From Cellulomonas humilata (GTDB lineage: Bacteria > Actinomycetota > Actinomycetes > Actinomycetales > Cellulomonadaceae): a stretch of DNA of 64,000 nt. Shown here in pieces: positions 20,846 through 29,431 of this stretch (position 1 is the stretch's first letter; the number at the start of each line of letters is the position of its first letter). Where the stretch lies: assembly GCF_030814415.1 (NCBI RefSeq), contig NZ_JAUSVB010000006.1:310001-374000 (forward strand). The letters run 5' to 3'. The notes beneath the pieces were generated by a model. That model was not told the origin of the DNA, did no database searches, and was given only the letters and a program-made list of their open reading frames with translations. The translations under genes and the position numbers were made by a program.

Positions 20846-20861
20846 CTGTCTCCACCGGGAC

Positions 20862-20901
20862 GTCCGCGCAGAATCGGGTCGGGACCCGCAGAAGTGCGGA
20901 C
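20862..20901. repeat. 40-bp palindromic element (family B, copy 4)
   Basis: Single copy between two co-directional genes. It begins GTCCGCGCAGAA and ends AGAAGTGCGGAC, and is followed by GTTGCGG as in other copies. The outer arms pair; the inner part is degenerate. Confidence 0.8.
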
Positions 20902-20953
20902 GTTGCGGCCGGAATGCCTTCGTCGGAGGCCGCGCCTGCGGCACCATCGGAGG

Positions 20954-21829
20954 ATGGCCGGACGGTGGCGGGTGGCAGCGGTGGTTGTCGCTGCGCTCGT
21001 CGTGGCGGGGTGCTCGTCCGGTGAGCCCGCGGTCACGGCGTCGCCGATCCCCACGGACGTGCTGGCGGGGATCAGCGTCGAGGTCCGGCAGGGCCGCAGC
21101 ACGTGGGCGCAGCGCGTGGTGCAGGTGCGCGTGACCAACGCCGGACCGGGCGACGTGTCGGTGACGGGGGTGCGGCTGACCACGCCGGATGTCGAGGGGG
21201 TCGCGTCGACGGACAAGGGGAGGATCCTGCGGGCCGGCGTGGACCGCGACTTCTCGGTGGCGCTGGGTGACCCGGTGTGCGACGACGAGACCTCCGGGCC
21301 GGCGCACGCGGAGGTCGACCTGACGGATGACGCGGGGAGGCGGTCGACGATCGTGGCCGAGCCGACGGATCCCCAGGAGCACCTGGCGAGGATCCACGGC
21401 GAGGACTGCGCGGGGGTCGCGGTCGCGCAGGGAGCGACGCTCACGCTGGCGGACACGATCACCACGTCCGACGTCGACGGCACCCTCGTCGCGAACGTCG
21501 AGCTCGAGCTCGAGCCGGTGGCCGGTGGTCCTCGGGTCGAGGTCACGCAGGTGGACCGGACGATCCTGTTCGCGCCGCCCGGGGGAGCCGTGAGCTGGCC
21601 CGTCGCGCTCGACACCGCCGACGGCGCCGGCGCGGTGACGCTTCCTGCCATCGCCGGTCGGTGCGACCTGCATGCCGTCGCGGACGACAAGCGCGGGACG
21701 TTCTTCGGTCTGCACACGCGGGTGGACGGGGTCGAGCAGCCGGTGTTCTACGTGCCGTCCAGCAAGGCGTTGCGGTCGGCGCTCTTCACGTTCATCCGGA
21801 CGGCGTGCGGGGCGCCGGCGGACGGGTGA
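20954..21829 (+). CDS. Secreted lipoprotein of unknown function
   Basis: 291 residues. Lipoprotein signal with lipobox VVAGCSSG (Cys near residue 20), then an all-beta sequence without a family I recognise. Two Cys pairs after the lipobox could form disulphides. The start is set by the signal peptide: ATG at 20954 directly abuts GGAGG, which is closer than normal, so initiation may rely on another signal. Related uncharacterised lipoproteins are common in actinobacteria. Confidence 0.82.
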   Translation: MAGRWRVAAVVVAALVVAGCSSGEPAVTASPIPTDVLAGISVEVRQGRSTWAQRVVQVRVTNAGPGDVSVTGVRLTTPDVEGVASTDKGRILRAGVDRDFSVALGDPVCDDETSGPAHAEVDLTDDAGRRSTIVAEPTDPQEHLARIHGEDCAGVAVAQGATLTLADTITTSDVDGTLVANVELELEPVAGGPRVEVTQVDRTILFAPPGGAVSWPVALDTADGAGAVTLPAIAGRCDLHAVADDKRGTFFGLHTRVDGVEQPVFYVPSSKALRSALFTFIRTACGAPADG

Positions 21830-21880
21830 GGCCTGCTCGCTGACGGCGTCGTCACGGGCGGCTCGTGGAAAACGTTCTAC

Positions 21881-21894
21881 GGCGAGCGCTTTCC
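21881..21894. promoter_or_regulatory. M2 operator-like site before the rhamnogalacturonan enzyme
   Basis: GGCGAGCGCTTTCC, matching GGnAAnCGCTTnCC at 12 of its 14 positions. A related sequence, GGAAAACGTTC, lies just upstream (21867-21877). Confidence 0.62.
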
Positions 21895-21960
21895 CCAGTT
21901 TGCCCGAAACTCTTGCGCGACCCGGGAACGCGCCTGTACGAATGATCCTGCTTGCTCCGG

Positions 21961-21972
21961 TGAATCGTTCCA
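21961..21972. promoter_or_regulatory. M1 operator-like site before the rhamnogalacturonan enzyme
   Basis: TGAATCGTTCCA, one base from the M1 copy TGAATCGTTTCA at the rha promoter (52289). It lies downstream of a weak promoter-like pair (TTGCGC 21913, TACGAA 21937) and 48 bases before the ATG. Confidence 0.62.
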
Positions 21973-22020
21973 AGACCCCGGAACCAGAGCGTTCTCAACG
22001 ACGAGACAAAGGGTGATGCC

Positions 22021-25000
22021 ATGCGCTCGACGCGCGTGCACGACGAGGGACGACCGGCGGCACGGACGAGCCGGGCCCGCGCGCTGCTGGTCGGCGTGGC
22101 CACGGCCACCGCGGCCGCGATGGTCGCCACCGGCGGGCTGCCCGCCGTGGCGGCGGACGCGCCCACCACGTGGAAGTTCGACCTGGGTACCGCGACGAGC
22201 CCGGTGGCCGACGGCTACCAGCAGGTGACGGACGCGACCCGCTACAGCGCGGCGACCGGGTTCGGCATCGTGCCGGCCGACGGGGTCACGCCGATCTCGC
22301 GCGACCGAGGTGCCGAGGACCCGGCGGACCGCGACTTCGTGCTCGCGACCGCGTGGACGTTCGTGCTCGACGTGCCCAACGGCACCTACGACGTGACCGT
22401 CCGCTCGGGCGACCTGCTCGCGGGGAGCAGCACCACCAAGACCACGGTGACCCTCGAGGGTGCGGGCGGCGGCTCGCTGAGCACCAAGGTGGCCACCGTC
22501 TCCGGCACCTGGCCCGCGGCGGTCGCCGACGGTCAGCTCACCGTGGGGATCACCGGCAGCGGTGCGGGCGGCTACGTGAGCTCGATCGTCGTGAGCCAGA
22601 CGGGGACCGCCCCGGAGGAGCCCGAGCCGGGCACCTCGACCATCGCCGCGCCGACCTCGGCCCGCATGGCCCACGTGACCCCCGACGCGGTCACGCTCCG
22701 CTGGAACGAGGTGGCGGGCGCGACCGGGTACGCGGTCTCGCGGTCCGACGCGGTCGATGGCACCTACACCGAGGTCGCGCGGACCGACGCGCGCGACGTG
22801 GTCACCACCGACCCCGTCGACACCTCGACCCTGCGCTACTACCGGGTGCAGGCGATCGACGCGGCCGGGCTGTCCGTCCCGTCGGCGGCCGCGGTGAGCA
22901 GCCTGCCGACGGCGCCGACCGTCCCGGCCGTCCTCGACTTCGACCTGGGCAGCGGGGCGCTCTCGCCCGGTGCGACGAGGCTGGACGCCACCAGCGCCTA
23001 CAGCGCGACCACGCGGTACGGCTTCGTCGACACCCGTGCCGTCACGGCGACGGACCGTGGCACGGCCGACGCGCTGCGCTCCGACTTCGTGAGCGTGGGC
23101 GACACCGAGCTCGTCGTCGACCTGCCGAACGGCGACTACACGGTCAGCCTGGTCGCGGGCGACGCCACCGAGGCCACCGACGTCGCGATCACCGCCGAGC
23201 AGATGGCGAAGGTCGCCGCGACCTCGAAGCCCGCCGGCCAGTTCCTCGAGATGTCGTTCGACATCGCGATCGTCGACGGCCAGCTCAACCTCGACTTCTC
23301 CGGCTCGGCGCCGAAGCTCAACCAGCTCCGGATCGCCGCGCAGAGCCCGCGGGCACCCGGCAGCGAGCCGACCGTCTGGGTCACCGGCGACTCGACCGTG
23401 CAGTCGTACACCGCGGACTACGCGCCGCAGGCCGGCTGGGGGCAGATGCTCGGCCGGTTCCTGTCCGACGACGTCACGGTGGACAACCGGGCCATCGGCG
23501 GGCGCTCGTCGAAGAACTTCATCAGCCAGGGCCGCCTGGACGAGGTGCTGCGCCTGGTCAAGCCCGGCGACTACCTGTTCGTGCAGTTCGGCCACAACGA
23601 CGCCACCTACGGGGTCGACGACCGGTTCGCCGCCCCCGCTGACTACGCGGAGTACCTGCGGACGTTCGTCGACGGCGCCACCCAGCGCGGTGCGCAGCCC
23701 GTCATCGTCACGCCCGTGTCCCGTCGCAGCTTCGACGCGACCACCGGGAAGTTCAACGTCTCGTTCCCGGAGTACGTCGCCGCAGCCACCGCGCTGGCGA
23801 CCGAGACCGGCACACCGCTCGTCGACCTGTCGGCATCCAGCCGCGCGTACCTCGACGAGATCGGGCCCGAGGCGTCGACGAGCGTGTTCCTGCACGTCCC
23901 GGCCGGGGTCTACCCGGGCCGGCCGACGGGCACGATCGACGACACCCACTTCCAGGAGTACGGCGCGATCCAGCTGGCTCGCCTGGTCGCCGGTGACGTC
24001 GCCGAGCTCGACCTCCCGCTGGCCGGCGAGGTGGTCGACGTCGCGCCGCCCGCGGAGGTCCCCGCCGCACCGGCCGGGGTCGTCGCGGGCAGCGTCTCCA
24101 ACGCCGGCGTCCAGCTCACCTGGACGGCGAGCGAGGGCGCGGACATCTACCAGGTGTTCCGCAAGGCCGCCGCGGACGGGGACGGCGCGTACGCGCTCGT
24201 CGCCACCTCGACGCTGCCGCAGGCGGCGATCGGCGGGCTGGTCGAGGGCGCGTCGTACGACCTGCGGGTGGTCGCGGTGAACGGTCGCGGACCGTCGGCA
24301 CCGTCGGCGGCCGTGCGCGTCACGACGAAGGCCGCGCTGTACAAGTTCGACGTGCAGCTGGCCGGTAACCCGCTCATGCCCGGATACACCGAGGCGAGCC
24401 AGCTCTCGCGCTACGCCCCGGAGATCGGCTGGGGCTGGCTGGACCCGACGGGTCTGGGCGGCCGCGACCGTGGCGTGAACTTCCCGACGCCGCCGAACGC
24501 CCTGCAGCGCGACTTCCTGCTGCCGGGCACCCAGCACGTGTTCGCCGTCGACGTGCCGGACGGCACCTACGCCGTCAAGACCTACAACGGCGACTGGATC
24601 GGCACCAGCCGCTCCAACGTGCAGATCGAGGGCAAGGACTTCGGTGCCTCGAACGCGGGCGCGGGGTCGGTGTCGGAGAAGGTCAGCCAGCCGGTGCTCG
24701 TCACCGACGGGCAGCTGAGCCTGGTGATGACGGGGACGTCGAGCCGGCTGAACGGCATCGAGATCACGCCGCTGCTGCTGGCGCCGAGCGCCCTCACGCT
24801 GGACGACGTCAGCATCACGGGCTCGTCCGTCAGCGTCGCGCTGAGCTGGACCGGGACCGCCGACTCGGCCGGGTACCGCGTGTACCGGAAGGCCGCCGGG
24901 GCGGCTGCTCCCGTGGCGCTCGGTGACGTCACGACGACGACGTTCGTCGACACCACCCCCGACGTCGGCCTGGCGTACGAGTACTACGTGGTGGCGCTCG

Positions 25001-27762
25001 ACCCGAGCGGGCTCGAGTCGGTGCCGACGGACACGCTCGACGTGACGACGGTCGACCCCGACGTCCCGACGGCCGCCGTGCCGACGGGCCTGCGCCTGGG
25101 CGACGTGAACAAGAACGACGTCACCCTCCGGTGGGACGCCGTCGACGGTGCGCTGTTCTACCAGGTGCTCCGGCAGGCCAGGGACGGCTCGTTCGTCGTC
25201 GTCGGCCGCGCGGACGGCCCCGCCTACACGGACACCACGGTGCTCACCACCATCGAGTACACGTACCGCGTGGCCTCGGTGAACGCGGGCGGCGTGTCCG
25301 CACAGTCGGACTCGCTGACGACACCCGCCGTCACCACCCTGTCCCGGCAGGCCGAGCGGCTGGACCGCTCCCCGGTCGCGGTCGCGGTTGACGACGGCGT
25401 CTACGTCGGCTGGCGTCAGCTGGGCCTGGACCCCGACTCGATCGCGTTCCACGTGTACCGGGACGGTGCGCGGATCACGACGGCGCCCGTCAAGGCGAGC
25501 ACCAACCTGCTCGATCCCGACGGCGGTGCCGACGACGTGTACCGGGTCAGCTCGGTCGTCGACGGCATCGAGCGCTGGGTCACCGGCGAGTTCCGCGTGT
25601 GGGACAGCCAGCACCTCGACGTGCCGCTGGACGAGCCCGCCGACGCGTACACCAAGGACGGCCAGCCGTACACGTACAACGCCAACGACGCGTCCGTCGG
25701 AGACGTGGACGGTGACGGGCAGTACGAGGTCGTCGTGAAGTGGGACCCGTCCAACTCGAAGGACAACTCGCAGGCCGGGTACACGGGCAACGTCTACGTC
25801 GACGCCTACGAGCTGGACGGCACGCGCCTGTGGCGCATCGACCTGGGCCAGAACATCCGGGCCGGCGCGCACTACACGCAGTTCCAGGTGTTCGACCTGG
25901 ACGGCGACGGCAAGGCCGAGGTCAGCATGAAGACCGCGGACGGGACCGTCGACGGCGTCGGCACGGTGATCGGCGACGCGCGGGCGGACTACCGCAACTC
26001 GTCGGGCTACGTGCTCACCGGGCCGGAGTTCCTCACGGTGTTCTCCGGTGCGACGGGGGCGGCGATCGACACGATCGACTACACGCCGCCGCGCGGTGAC
26101 GTGGGGGCGTGGGGCGACGCGTACGGCAACCGGGTCGACCGGTTCCTCGCCGGGGTGGCCTACCTCGACGGCGAGCACCCGAGCCTCGTCATGAGCCGCG
26201 GCTACTACACGCGGACCGTCCTGGCGGCGTACGACTTCGACGGCTCGCAGCTGGTGAAGCGGTGGACGTTCGACTCCGACGTGGCCGGCGAGCAGTACCG
26301 CGGGCAGGGCAACCACAACCTGTCCGTGGCCGACGTCGACGGCGACCAGAAGGACGAGATCGTCTTCGGCTCCATGACGATCGACGACGACGGGACCGTG
26401 CTCTACAGCACCGGGCTCGGGCACGGTGACGCGCTGCACGTCAGCGACCTCGACCCCGACCGTCCCGGGCTCGAGGTGTTCGCGGTGCACGAGGAGGCGC
26501 CGCACAGCAAGGGCATCGGGGCGACGTTCCGCGACGCCGCGACCGGCGAGGTGATCTGGTCGATGCCGGCCACCGCCGACACCGGGCGCGGGGCCTCGGG
26601 CGACATCGACGCCGCACACCCCGGCTCGGAGTCCTGGGCCGTGGTCGCGGACGGCACGTCGAACTCGCGGGCCGGTCAGCTGCGGGCCGCCGACGGGGAG
26701 CTGCTCGGGACCACCATCCCCGCGGCGAACTTCCTCACCTGGTGGGACGGCGACCTCCTGCGGGAGATCACCGACCACGACTGGGACACGACGGCCCTCA
26801 CGGGCGTCCCGACGATCTCGAAGTGGTCCTCAGAGGACCAGTCCTCGACCGAGATCTACCGGGCGACCGGCACCCTCTCCGACAACGGCACCAAGGGCAC
26901 GCCCGCCCTGCAGGCCGACCTGTTCGGCGACTGGCGCGAGGAGATCGTGACCCGCCTCGCCGACTCGTCGGCGCTGCGGATCGCCACCACGGTGGACCTC
27001 ACCGACCACCGGCTGCGCACCCTGCAGTCCGACCCGGTGTACCGCCTGGGCGTCGCGTGGCAGAACACGGGCTACAACCAGCCGCCGCACACCAGCTACT
27101 TCCTGGGGGACGGCATGACCACGCCGGCCGCGCCGCGCATCGTCTACACGGGTGCCGCCACCGGCCCGGACGAGCGCGTGCCTGGTCCGGCCACGGGGGC
27201 GCCTGCCAAGGGCGTGCTGTCCAGCGACAACTGGGACAACGACAGCAGCTACACGGTCGCCGTGAACCTGTGGTGGGGCCAGAACACCCAGACCGTGACG
27301 CTGCTGGAGAACGGGGTCGCGATCGCGTCGCGTGACCTGGTCGACGCCACCCCGAGCGCTCAGTCGGCGGCGTTCCAGATCGCCGGCAAGCGCAACGGCA
27401 CCTACGTGTACACGGCGGTGCTGACCAACCAGCACGGGTCGACGACGACCGCGGCACTGACCGTCAAGGTCACCACGGCCAACCCGGGCACCCCGGTCCT
27501 CAGCCACGACAACTGGGACGGCGACGGGTCCTACACCGTCACCACGAACCTCTGGTGGGGCACCAACGCCACCGAGTACCGGCTGTACGAGGACGGCGTG
27601 CTCATCGACACGCAGTCGCTGACCGCAAACGGGTTCAACGCCCAGAAGGCGGTCACCCCGGTCAGCGGCCGGGCGGTGGGCACCCACGTCTACCGCGCCG
27701 AGCTGTCCAACCCGCTGGGCTCCACCAGCAGCCCGGAGCTCAAGGTCAAGGTCACGCGCTGA
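22021..27762 (+). CDS. Secreted bifunctional rhamnogalacturonan acetylesterase (CE12) / rhamnogalacturonan lyase (PL11)
   Basis: 1913 residues, about 200 kDa. Signal peptide about 1-45. Galactose-binding-like KFDLG domains lie near 50-200 and 300-440. An SGNH acetylesterase follows, with Ser458 in GDSTVQS, Asn526 in GHND and Asp640/His643 in DDTHF. Then come an FnIII module, a third KFDVQ domain (about 770-920), two more FnIII modules, and a PL11 rhamnogalacturonan-I lyase from about 1110 to 1720 (SVGDVDGDGQYEVVVKWDPS, GAHYTQFQVFDLDGDGKAEV). Two Ig-like repeats beginning DNWDxD and NLWWG end the protein. It should deacetylate and cleave the pectin backbone outside the cell. AAGG lies near the ATG. 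M1 and M2 sites lie upstream. Confidence 0.93.
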   Translation: MRSTRVHDEGRPAARTSRARALLVGVATATAAAMVATGGLPAVAADAPTTWKFDLGTATSPVADGYQQVTDATRYSAATGFGIVPADGVTPISRDRGAEDPADRDFVLATAWTFVLDVPNGTYDVTVRSGDLLAGSSTTKTTVTLEGAGGGSLSTKVATVSGTWPAAVADGQLTVGITGSGAGGYVSSIVVSQTGTAPEEPEPGTSTIAAPTSARMAHVTPDAVTLRWNEVAGATGYAVSRSDAVDGTYTEVARTDARDVVTTDPVDTSTLRYYRVQAIDAAGLSVPSAAAVSSLPTAPTVPAVLDFDLGSGALSPGATRLDATSAYSATTRYGFVDTRAVTATDRGTADALRSDFVSVGDTELVVDLPNGDYTVSLVAGDATEATDVAITAEQMAKVAATSKPAGQFLEMSFDIAIVDGQLNLDFSGSAPKLNQLRIAAQSPRAPGSEPTVWVTGDSTVQSYTADYAPQAGWGQMLGRFLSDDVTVDNRAIGGRSSKNFISQGRLDEVLRLVKPGDYLFVQFGHNDATYGVDDRFAAPADYAEYLRTFVDGATQRGAQPVIVTPVSRRSFDATTGKFNVSFPEYVAAATALATETGTPLVDLSASSRAYLDEIGPEASTSVFLHVPAGVYPGRPTGTIDDTHFQEYGAIQLARLVAGDVAELDLPLAGEVVDVAPPAEVPAAPAGVVAGSVSNAGVQLTWTASEGADIYQVFRKAAADGDGAYALVATSTLPQAAIGGLVEGASYDLRVVAVNGRGPSAPSAAVRVTTKAALYKFDVQLAGNPLMPGYTEASQLSRYAPEIGWGWLDPTGLGGRDRGVNFPTPPNALQRDFLLPGTQHVFAVDVPDGTYAVKTYNGDWIGTSRSNVQIEGKDFGASNAGAGSVSEKVSQPVLVTDGQLSLVMTGTSSRLNGIEITPLLLAPSALTLDDVSITGSSVSVALSWTGTADSAGYRVYRKAAGAAAPVALGDVTTTTFVDTTPDVGLAYEYYVVALDPSGLESVPTDTLDVTTVDPDVPTAAVPTGLRLGDVNKNDVTLRWDAVDGALFYQVLRQARDGSFVVVGRADGPAYTDTTVLTTIEYTYRVASVNAGGVSAQSDSLTTPAVTTLSRQAERLDRSPVAVAVDDGVYVGWRQLGLDPDSIAFHVYRDGARITTAPVKASTNLLDPDGGADDVYRVSSVVDGIERWVTGEFRVWDSQHLDVPLDEPADAYTKDGQPYTYNANDASVGDVDGDGQYEVVVKWDPSNSKDNSQAGYTGNVYVDAYELDGTRLWRIDLGQNIRAGAHYTQFQVFDLDGDGKAEVSMKTADGTVDGVGTVIGDARADYRNSSGYVLTGPEFLTVFSGATGAAIDTIDYTPPRGDVGAWGDAYGNRVDRFLAGVAYLDGEHPSLVMSRGYYTRTVLAAYDFDGSQLVKRWTFDSDVAGEQYRGQGNHNLSVADVDGDQKDEIVFGSMTIDDDGTVLYSTGLGHGDALHVSDLDPDRPGLEVFAVHEEAPHSKGIGATFRDAATGEVIWSMPATADTGRGASGDIDAAHPGSESWAVVADGTSNSRAGQLRAADGELLGTTIPAANFLTWWDGDLLREITDHDWDTTALTGVPTISKWSSEDQSSTEIYRATGTLSDNGTKGTPALQADLFGDWREEIVTRLADSSALRIATTVDLTDHRLRTLQSDPVYRLGVAWQNTGYNQPPHTSYFLGDGMTTPAAPRIVYTGAATGPDERVPGPATGAPAKGVLSSDNWDNDSSYTVAVNLWWGQNTQTVTLLENGVAIASRDLVDATPSAQSAAFQIAGKRNGTYVYTAVLTNQHGSTTTAALTVKVTTANPGTPVLSHDNWDGDGSYTVTTNLWWGTNATEYRLYEDGVLIDTQSLTANGFNAQKAVTPVSGRAVGTHVYRAELSNPLGSTSSPELKVKVTR

Positions 27763-27772
27763 CCTGAGCGAC

Positions 27773-27818
27773 ACGACGGCCGCCCCGGGTGACTCCTCTC
27801 ACCCGGGGCGGCCGTCGT
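27773..27818. terminator. Bidirectional hairpin terminator
   Basis: A 20-bp perfect stem (27773-27792 with 27799-27818) with a 6-base loop lies between the converging lyase and lactate dehydrogenase genes. Confidence 0.9.
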
Positions 27819-27835
27819 TCTGCTCCGACCGCAGC

Positions 27836-27875
27836 GTCCGCACTCCGTCGGGTTCCAGCCCGCCTCTGCGCGGAC
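27836..27875. repeat. 40-bp palindromic element (family B, copy 5)
   Basis: It begins GTCCGCACTCCG and ends CTCTGCGCGGAC. The inner arms pair poorly, but length and ends are conserved. Confidence 0.8.
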
Positions 27876-27898
27876 GTCCCGCGTGCACGCACAGCAAC

Positions 27899-27938
27899 GT
27901 CCGCGCTCCTGCGGGGTCGAGGCCGATGGAGTGCGGAC
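27899..27938. repeat. 40-bp palindromic element (family B, copy 6)
   Basis: It begins GTCCGCGCTCCT and ends ATGGAGTGCGGAC, flanked by GCAAC before and GTTGCGG after, which extends the stem. It starts 63 bp after copy 5. Confidence 0.85.
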
Positions 27939-27955
27939 GTTGCGGGGGGTGTGGG

Positions 27956-29167
27956 TCAGGGGAGGCGGACGTGCTGGGGGCCGAGCTCCTTGACCGTCGA
28001 GACTCCGAGCAGCGCCATGGTGCGGCGGATCTCGCGCTCGAGGATCTGCACGGCGCGGTCCACGCCGCGTTCGCCGCCGGCCATCAGGCCGTACAGGTAG
28101 GCGCGGCCGACCAGGGTCGCGTCGGCACCCAGGGCGAGGGCGGCGACGACGTCGGCGCCGGACATGATGCCGGTGTCGACCCAGACCTGGGTGCGGTCCC
28201 CGACGGCCGCGGCGACGTCGGGCAGCAGGCGCAGCGGCACGGGGGCGCGGTCGAGCTGGCGGCCGCCGTGGTTGGACAGCACCACCGCGTCGGCGCCGGC
28301 ATCCGTGACCCGGCGGGCGTCGGCGACGGTCTGGATGCCCTTGATGATCAGCGGCCCGTCCCACGAGGCGCGGATCCACTCCAGGTCCGCGATCGTCATG
28401 GTCGGGTCGAACAGCTTGTCCAGCAGGTCCGCGACGGTGCCCGACCAGGAGGACAGCGACGCGAACGTCAGCGGCTCGGTGGTCAGCAGGTTCATCCACC
28501 ACGCCGGGTGGGTCGCGGCGTCGACGACGGTCTTGACGGTCAGCGCCGGCGGGATCGAGAAGCCGTTGCGGGCGTCGCGCAGCCGGGCGCCGGCCACGGG
28601 GACGTCGACGGTGAGCATGAGCGCCTCGTACCCGGCGGCCTTCGCGCGGGCCATGAGGTCCTCACCTGCGGAGCGGTCCTTCCACACGTACAGCTGGAAC
28701 CACTTGCGCGCCTCGGGCCCCGCTGCCGCGACGTCCTCGATGGACGTGGTGCCCATGGTGGACAGCGCGTACGGGATGCCGCGGCGCTGGGCCACCCGGA
28801 CCACGGCCCGCTCGCCCTCGTGGTTCATCATCCGCGTGAACCCGGTCGGGGCGAACGCGAACGGGAGGGCCGAGGGCGTGCCGATCATGTCCGTGGTCGG
28901 GTCCACGTGGGACACGTCGTGCAGGATCGACGGCTGGAACTCCAGCTCCCGGAACAGGTGGCGGGCTCGGCGCAGGCTGATCTCGGCCTCGGCGGCACCG
29001 TCGGTGTAGTCGAACACCGAGCGGGGGGTGCGCTTGCGGGCGACCGTGCGCAGGTCGGCGATGGTCAGCGCGTCCGCCAGGCGCCGCTCGGTGCCGTTCC
29101 AGACCAGCGGCTTGGGTCGCATGAGCGGCTTGAGCTCGGACCACGAGGGGATCTGACGGTCGGTCAC
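27956..29167 (-). CDS. lldD: FMN-dependent L-lactate dehydrogenase / alpha-hydroxy-acid oxidase
   Basis: 403 residues, typical length. FMN-dependent alpha-hydroxy-acid dehydrogenase fold, with FAPTGFTRMMNHEGE near the N-terminus, IIKGIQTVADARR (flavin-contacting Lys) and SNHGGRQLD (catalytic His and substrate Arg). Oxidises L-lactate to pyruvate, passing electrons to quinone or oxygen. GTG start at 29167 with GGAGTC upstream. An M1 operator-like site lies 46 bases before the start, so it probably belongs to the rhamnose regulon, where it would consume the L-lactate made by RhaEW. Mycofactocin-linked or other alpha-hydroxy-acid substrates remain possible. Confidence 0.85.
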   Translation of the reverse strand: MTDRQIPSWSELKPLMRPKPLVWNGTERRLADALTIADLRTVARKRTPRSVFDYTDGAAEAEISLRRARHLFRELEFQPSILHDVSHVDPTTDMIGTPSALPFAFAPTGFTRMMNHEGERAVVRVAQRRGIPYALSTMGTTSIEDVAAAGPEARKWFQLYVWKDRSAGEDLMARAKAAGYEALMLTVDVPVAGARLRDARNGFSIPPALTVKTVVDAATHPAWWMNLLTTEPLTFASLSSWSGTVADLLDKLFDPTMTIADLEWIRASWDGPLIIKGIQTVADARRVTDAGADAVVLSNHGGRQLDRAPVPLRLLPDVAAAVGDRTQVWVDTGIMSGADVVAALALGADATLVGRAYLYGLMAGGERGVDRAVQILEREIRRTMALLGVSTVKELGPQHVRLP

Positions 29168-29212
29168 CGGGGACTCCAGAGTGTGTGGCGCGTCGTCGGG
29201 CAGCACGGAGAT

Positions 29213-29224
29213 TGAAACGATACA
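29213..29224. promoter_or_regulatory. M1 operator-like site before lldD
   Basis: TGAAACGATACA, differing from TGAAACGATTCA at one position. Minus-strand regulation of lldD is inferred from its position. Confidence 0.6.
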
Positions 29225-29335
29225 ACAGGTTGCCGCGGAGCTCCATGCTCCGCGACCAGCACCTTCGTCGACAGTAGCCACCCGTGCTGCGCACGCGCGC
29301 CCTCCGTGGCATCATCCAGGCTGATCCAACAGGTT

Positions 29336-29347
29336 TGTAACGATTCA
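29336..29347. promoter_or_regulatory. M1 operator-like site before the YesO-like binding protein
   Basis: TGTAACGATTCA, 11 bases before the -35 box of the importer promoter. Confidence 0.6.
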
Positions 29348-29357
29348 GCGCGAGGCG

Positions 29358-29386
29358 TTGACATGCCGGGAAGCGCTCGCCTAACG
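29358..29386 (+). promoter_or_regulatory. Promoter of the rhamnogalacturonan importer with an M2 site in the spacer
   Basis: TTGACA (29358-29363), a 17-base spacer and CTAACG (29381-29386). The M2 site GGGAAGCGCTCGCC covers 29368-29381. The rha promoter at 52256-52284 has the same arrangement. Confidence 0.7.
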
Positions 29387-29431
29387 TCCGGAATGCGCTT
29401 TCACACCTTCGAGCAAGGAGGCTCAACGACG

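Noticed and set aside
21877..26778. A 1633-codon open frame on the minus strand
   Set aside because: It is the antisense of the rhamnogalacturonan enzyme gene. At this GC content the opposite frame stays open by codon bias, and its translation is Arg/Val/Gly-rich with no domain.
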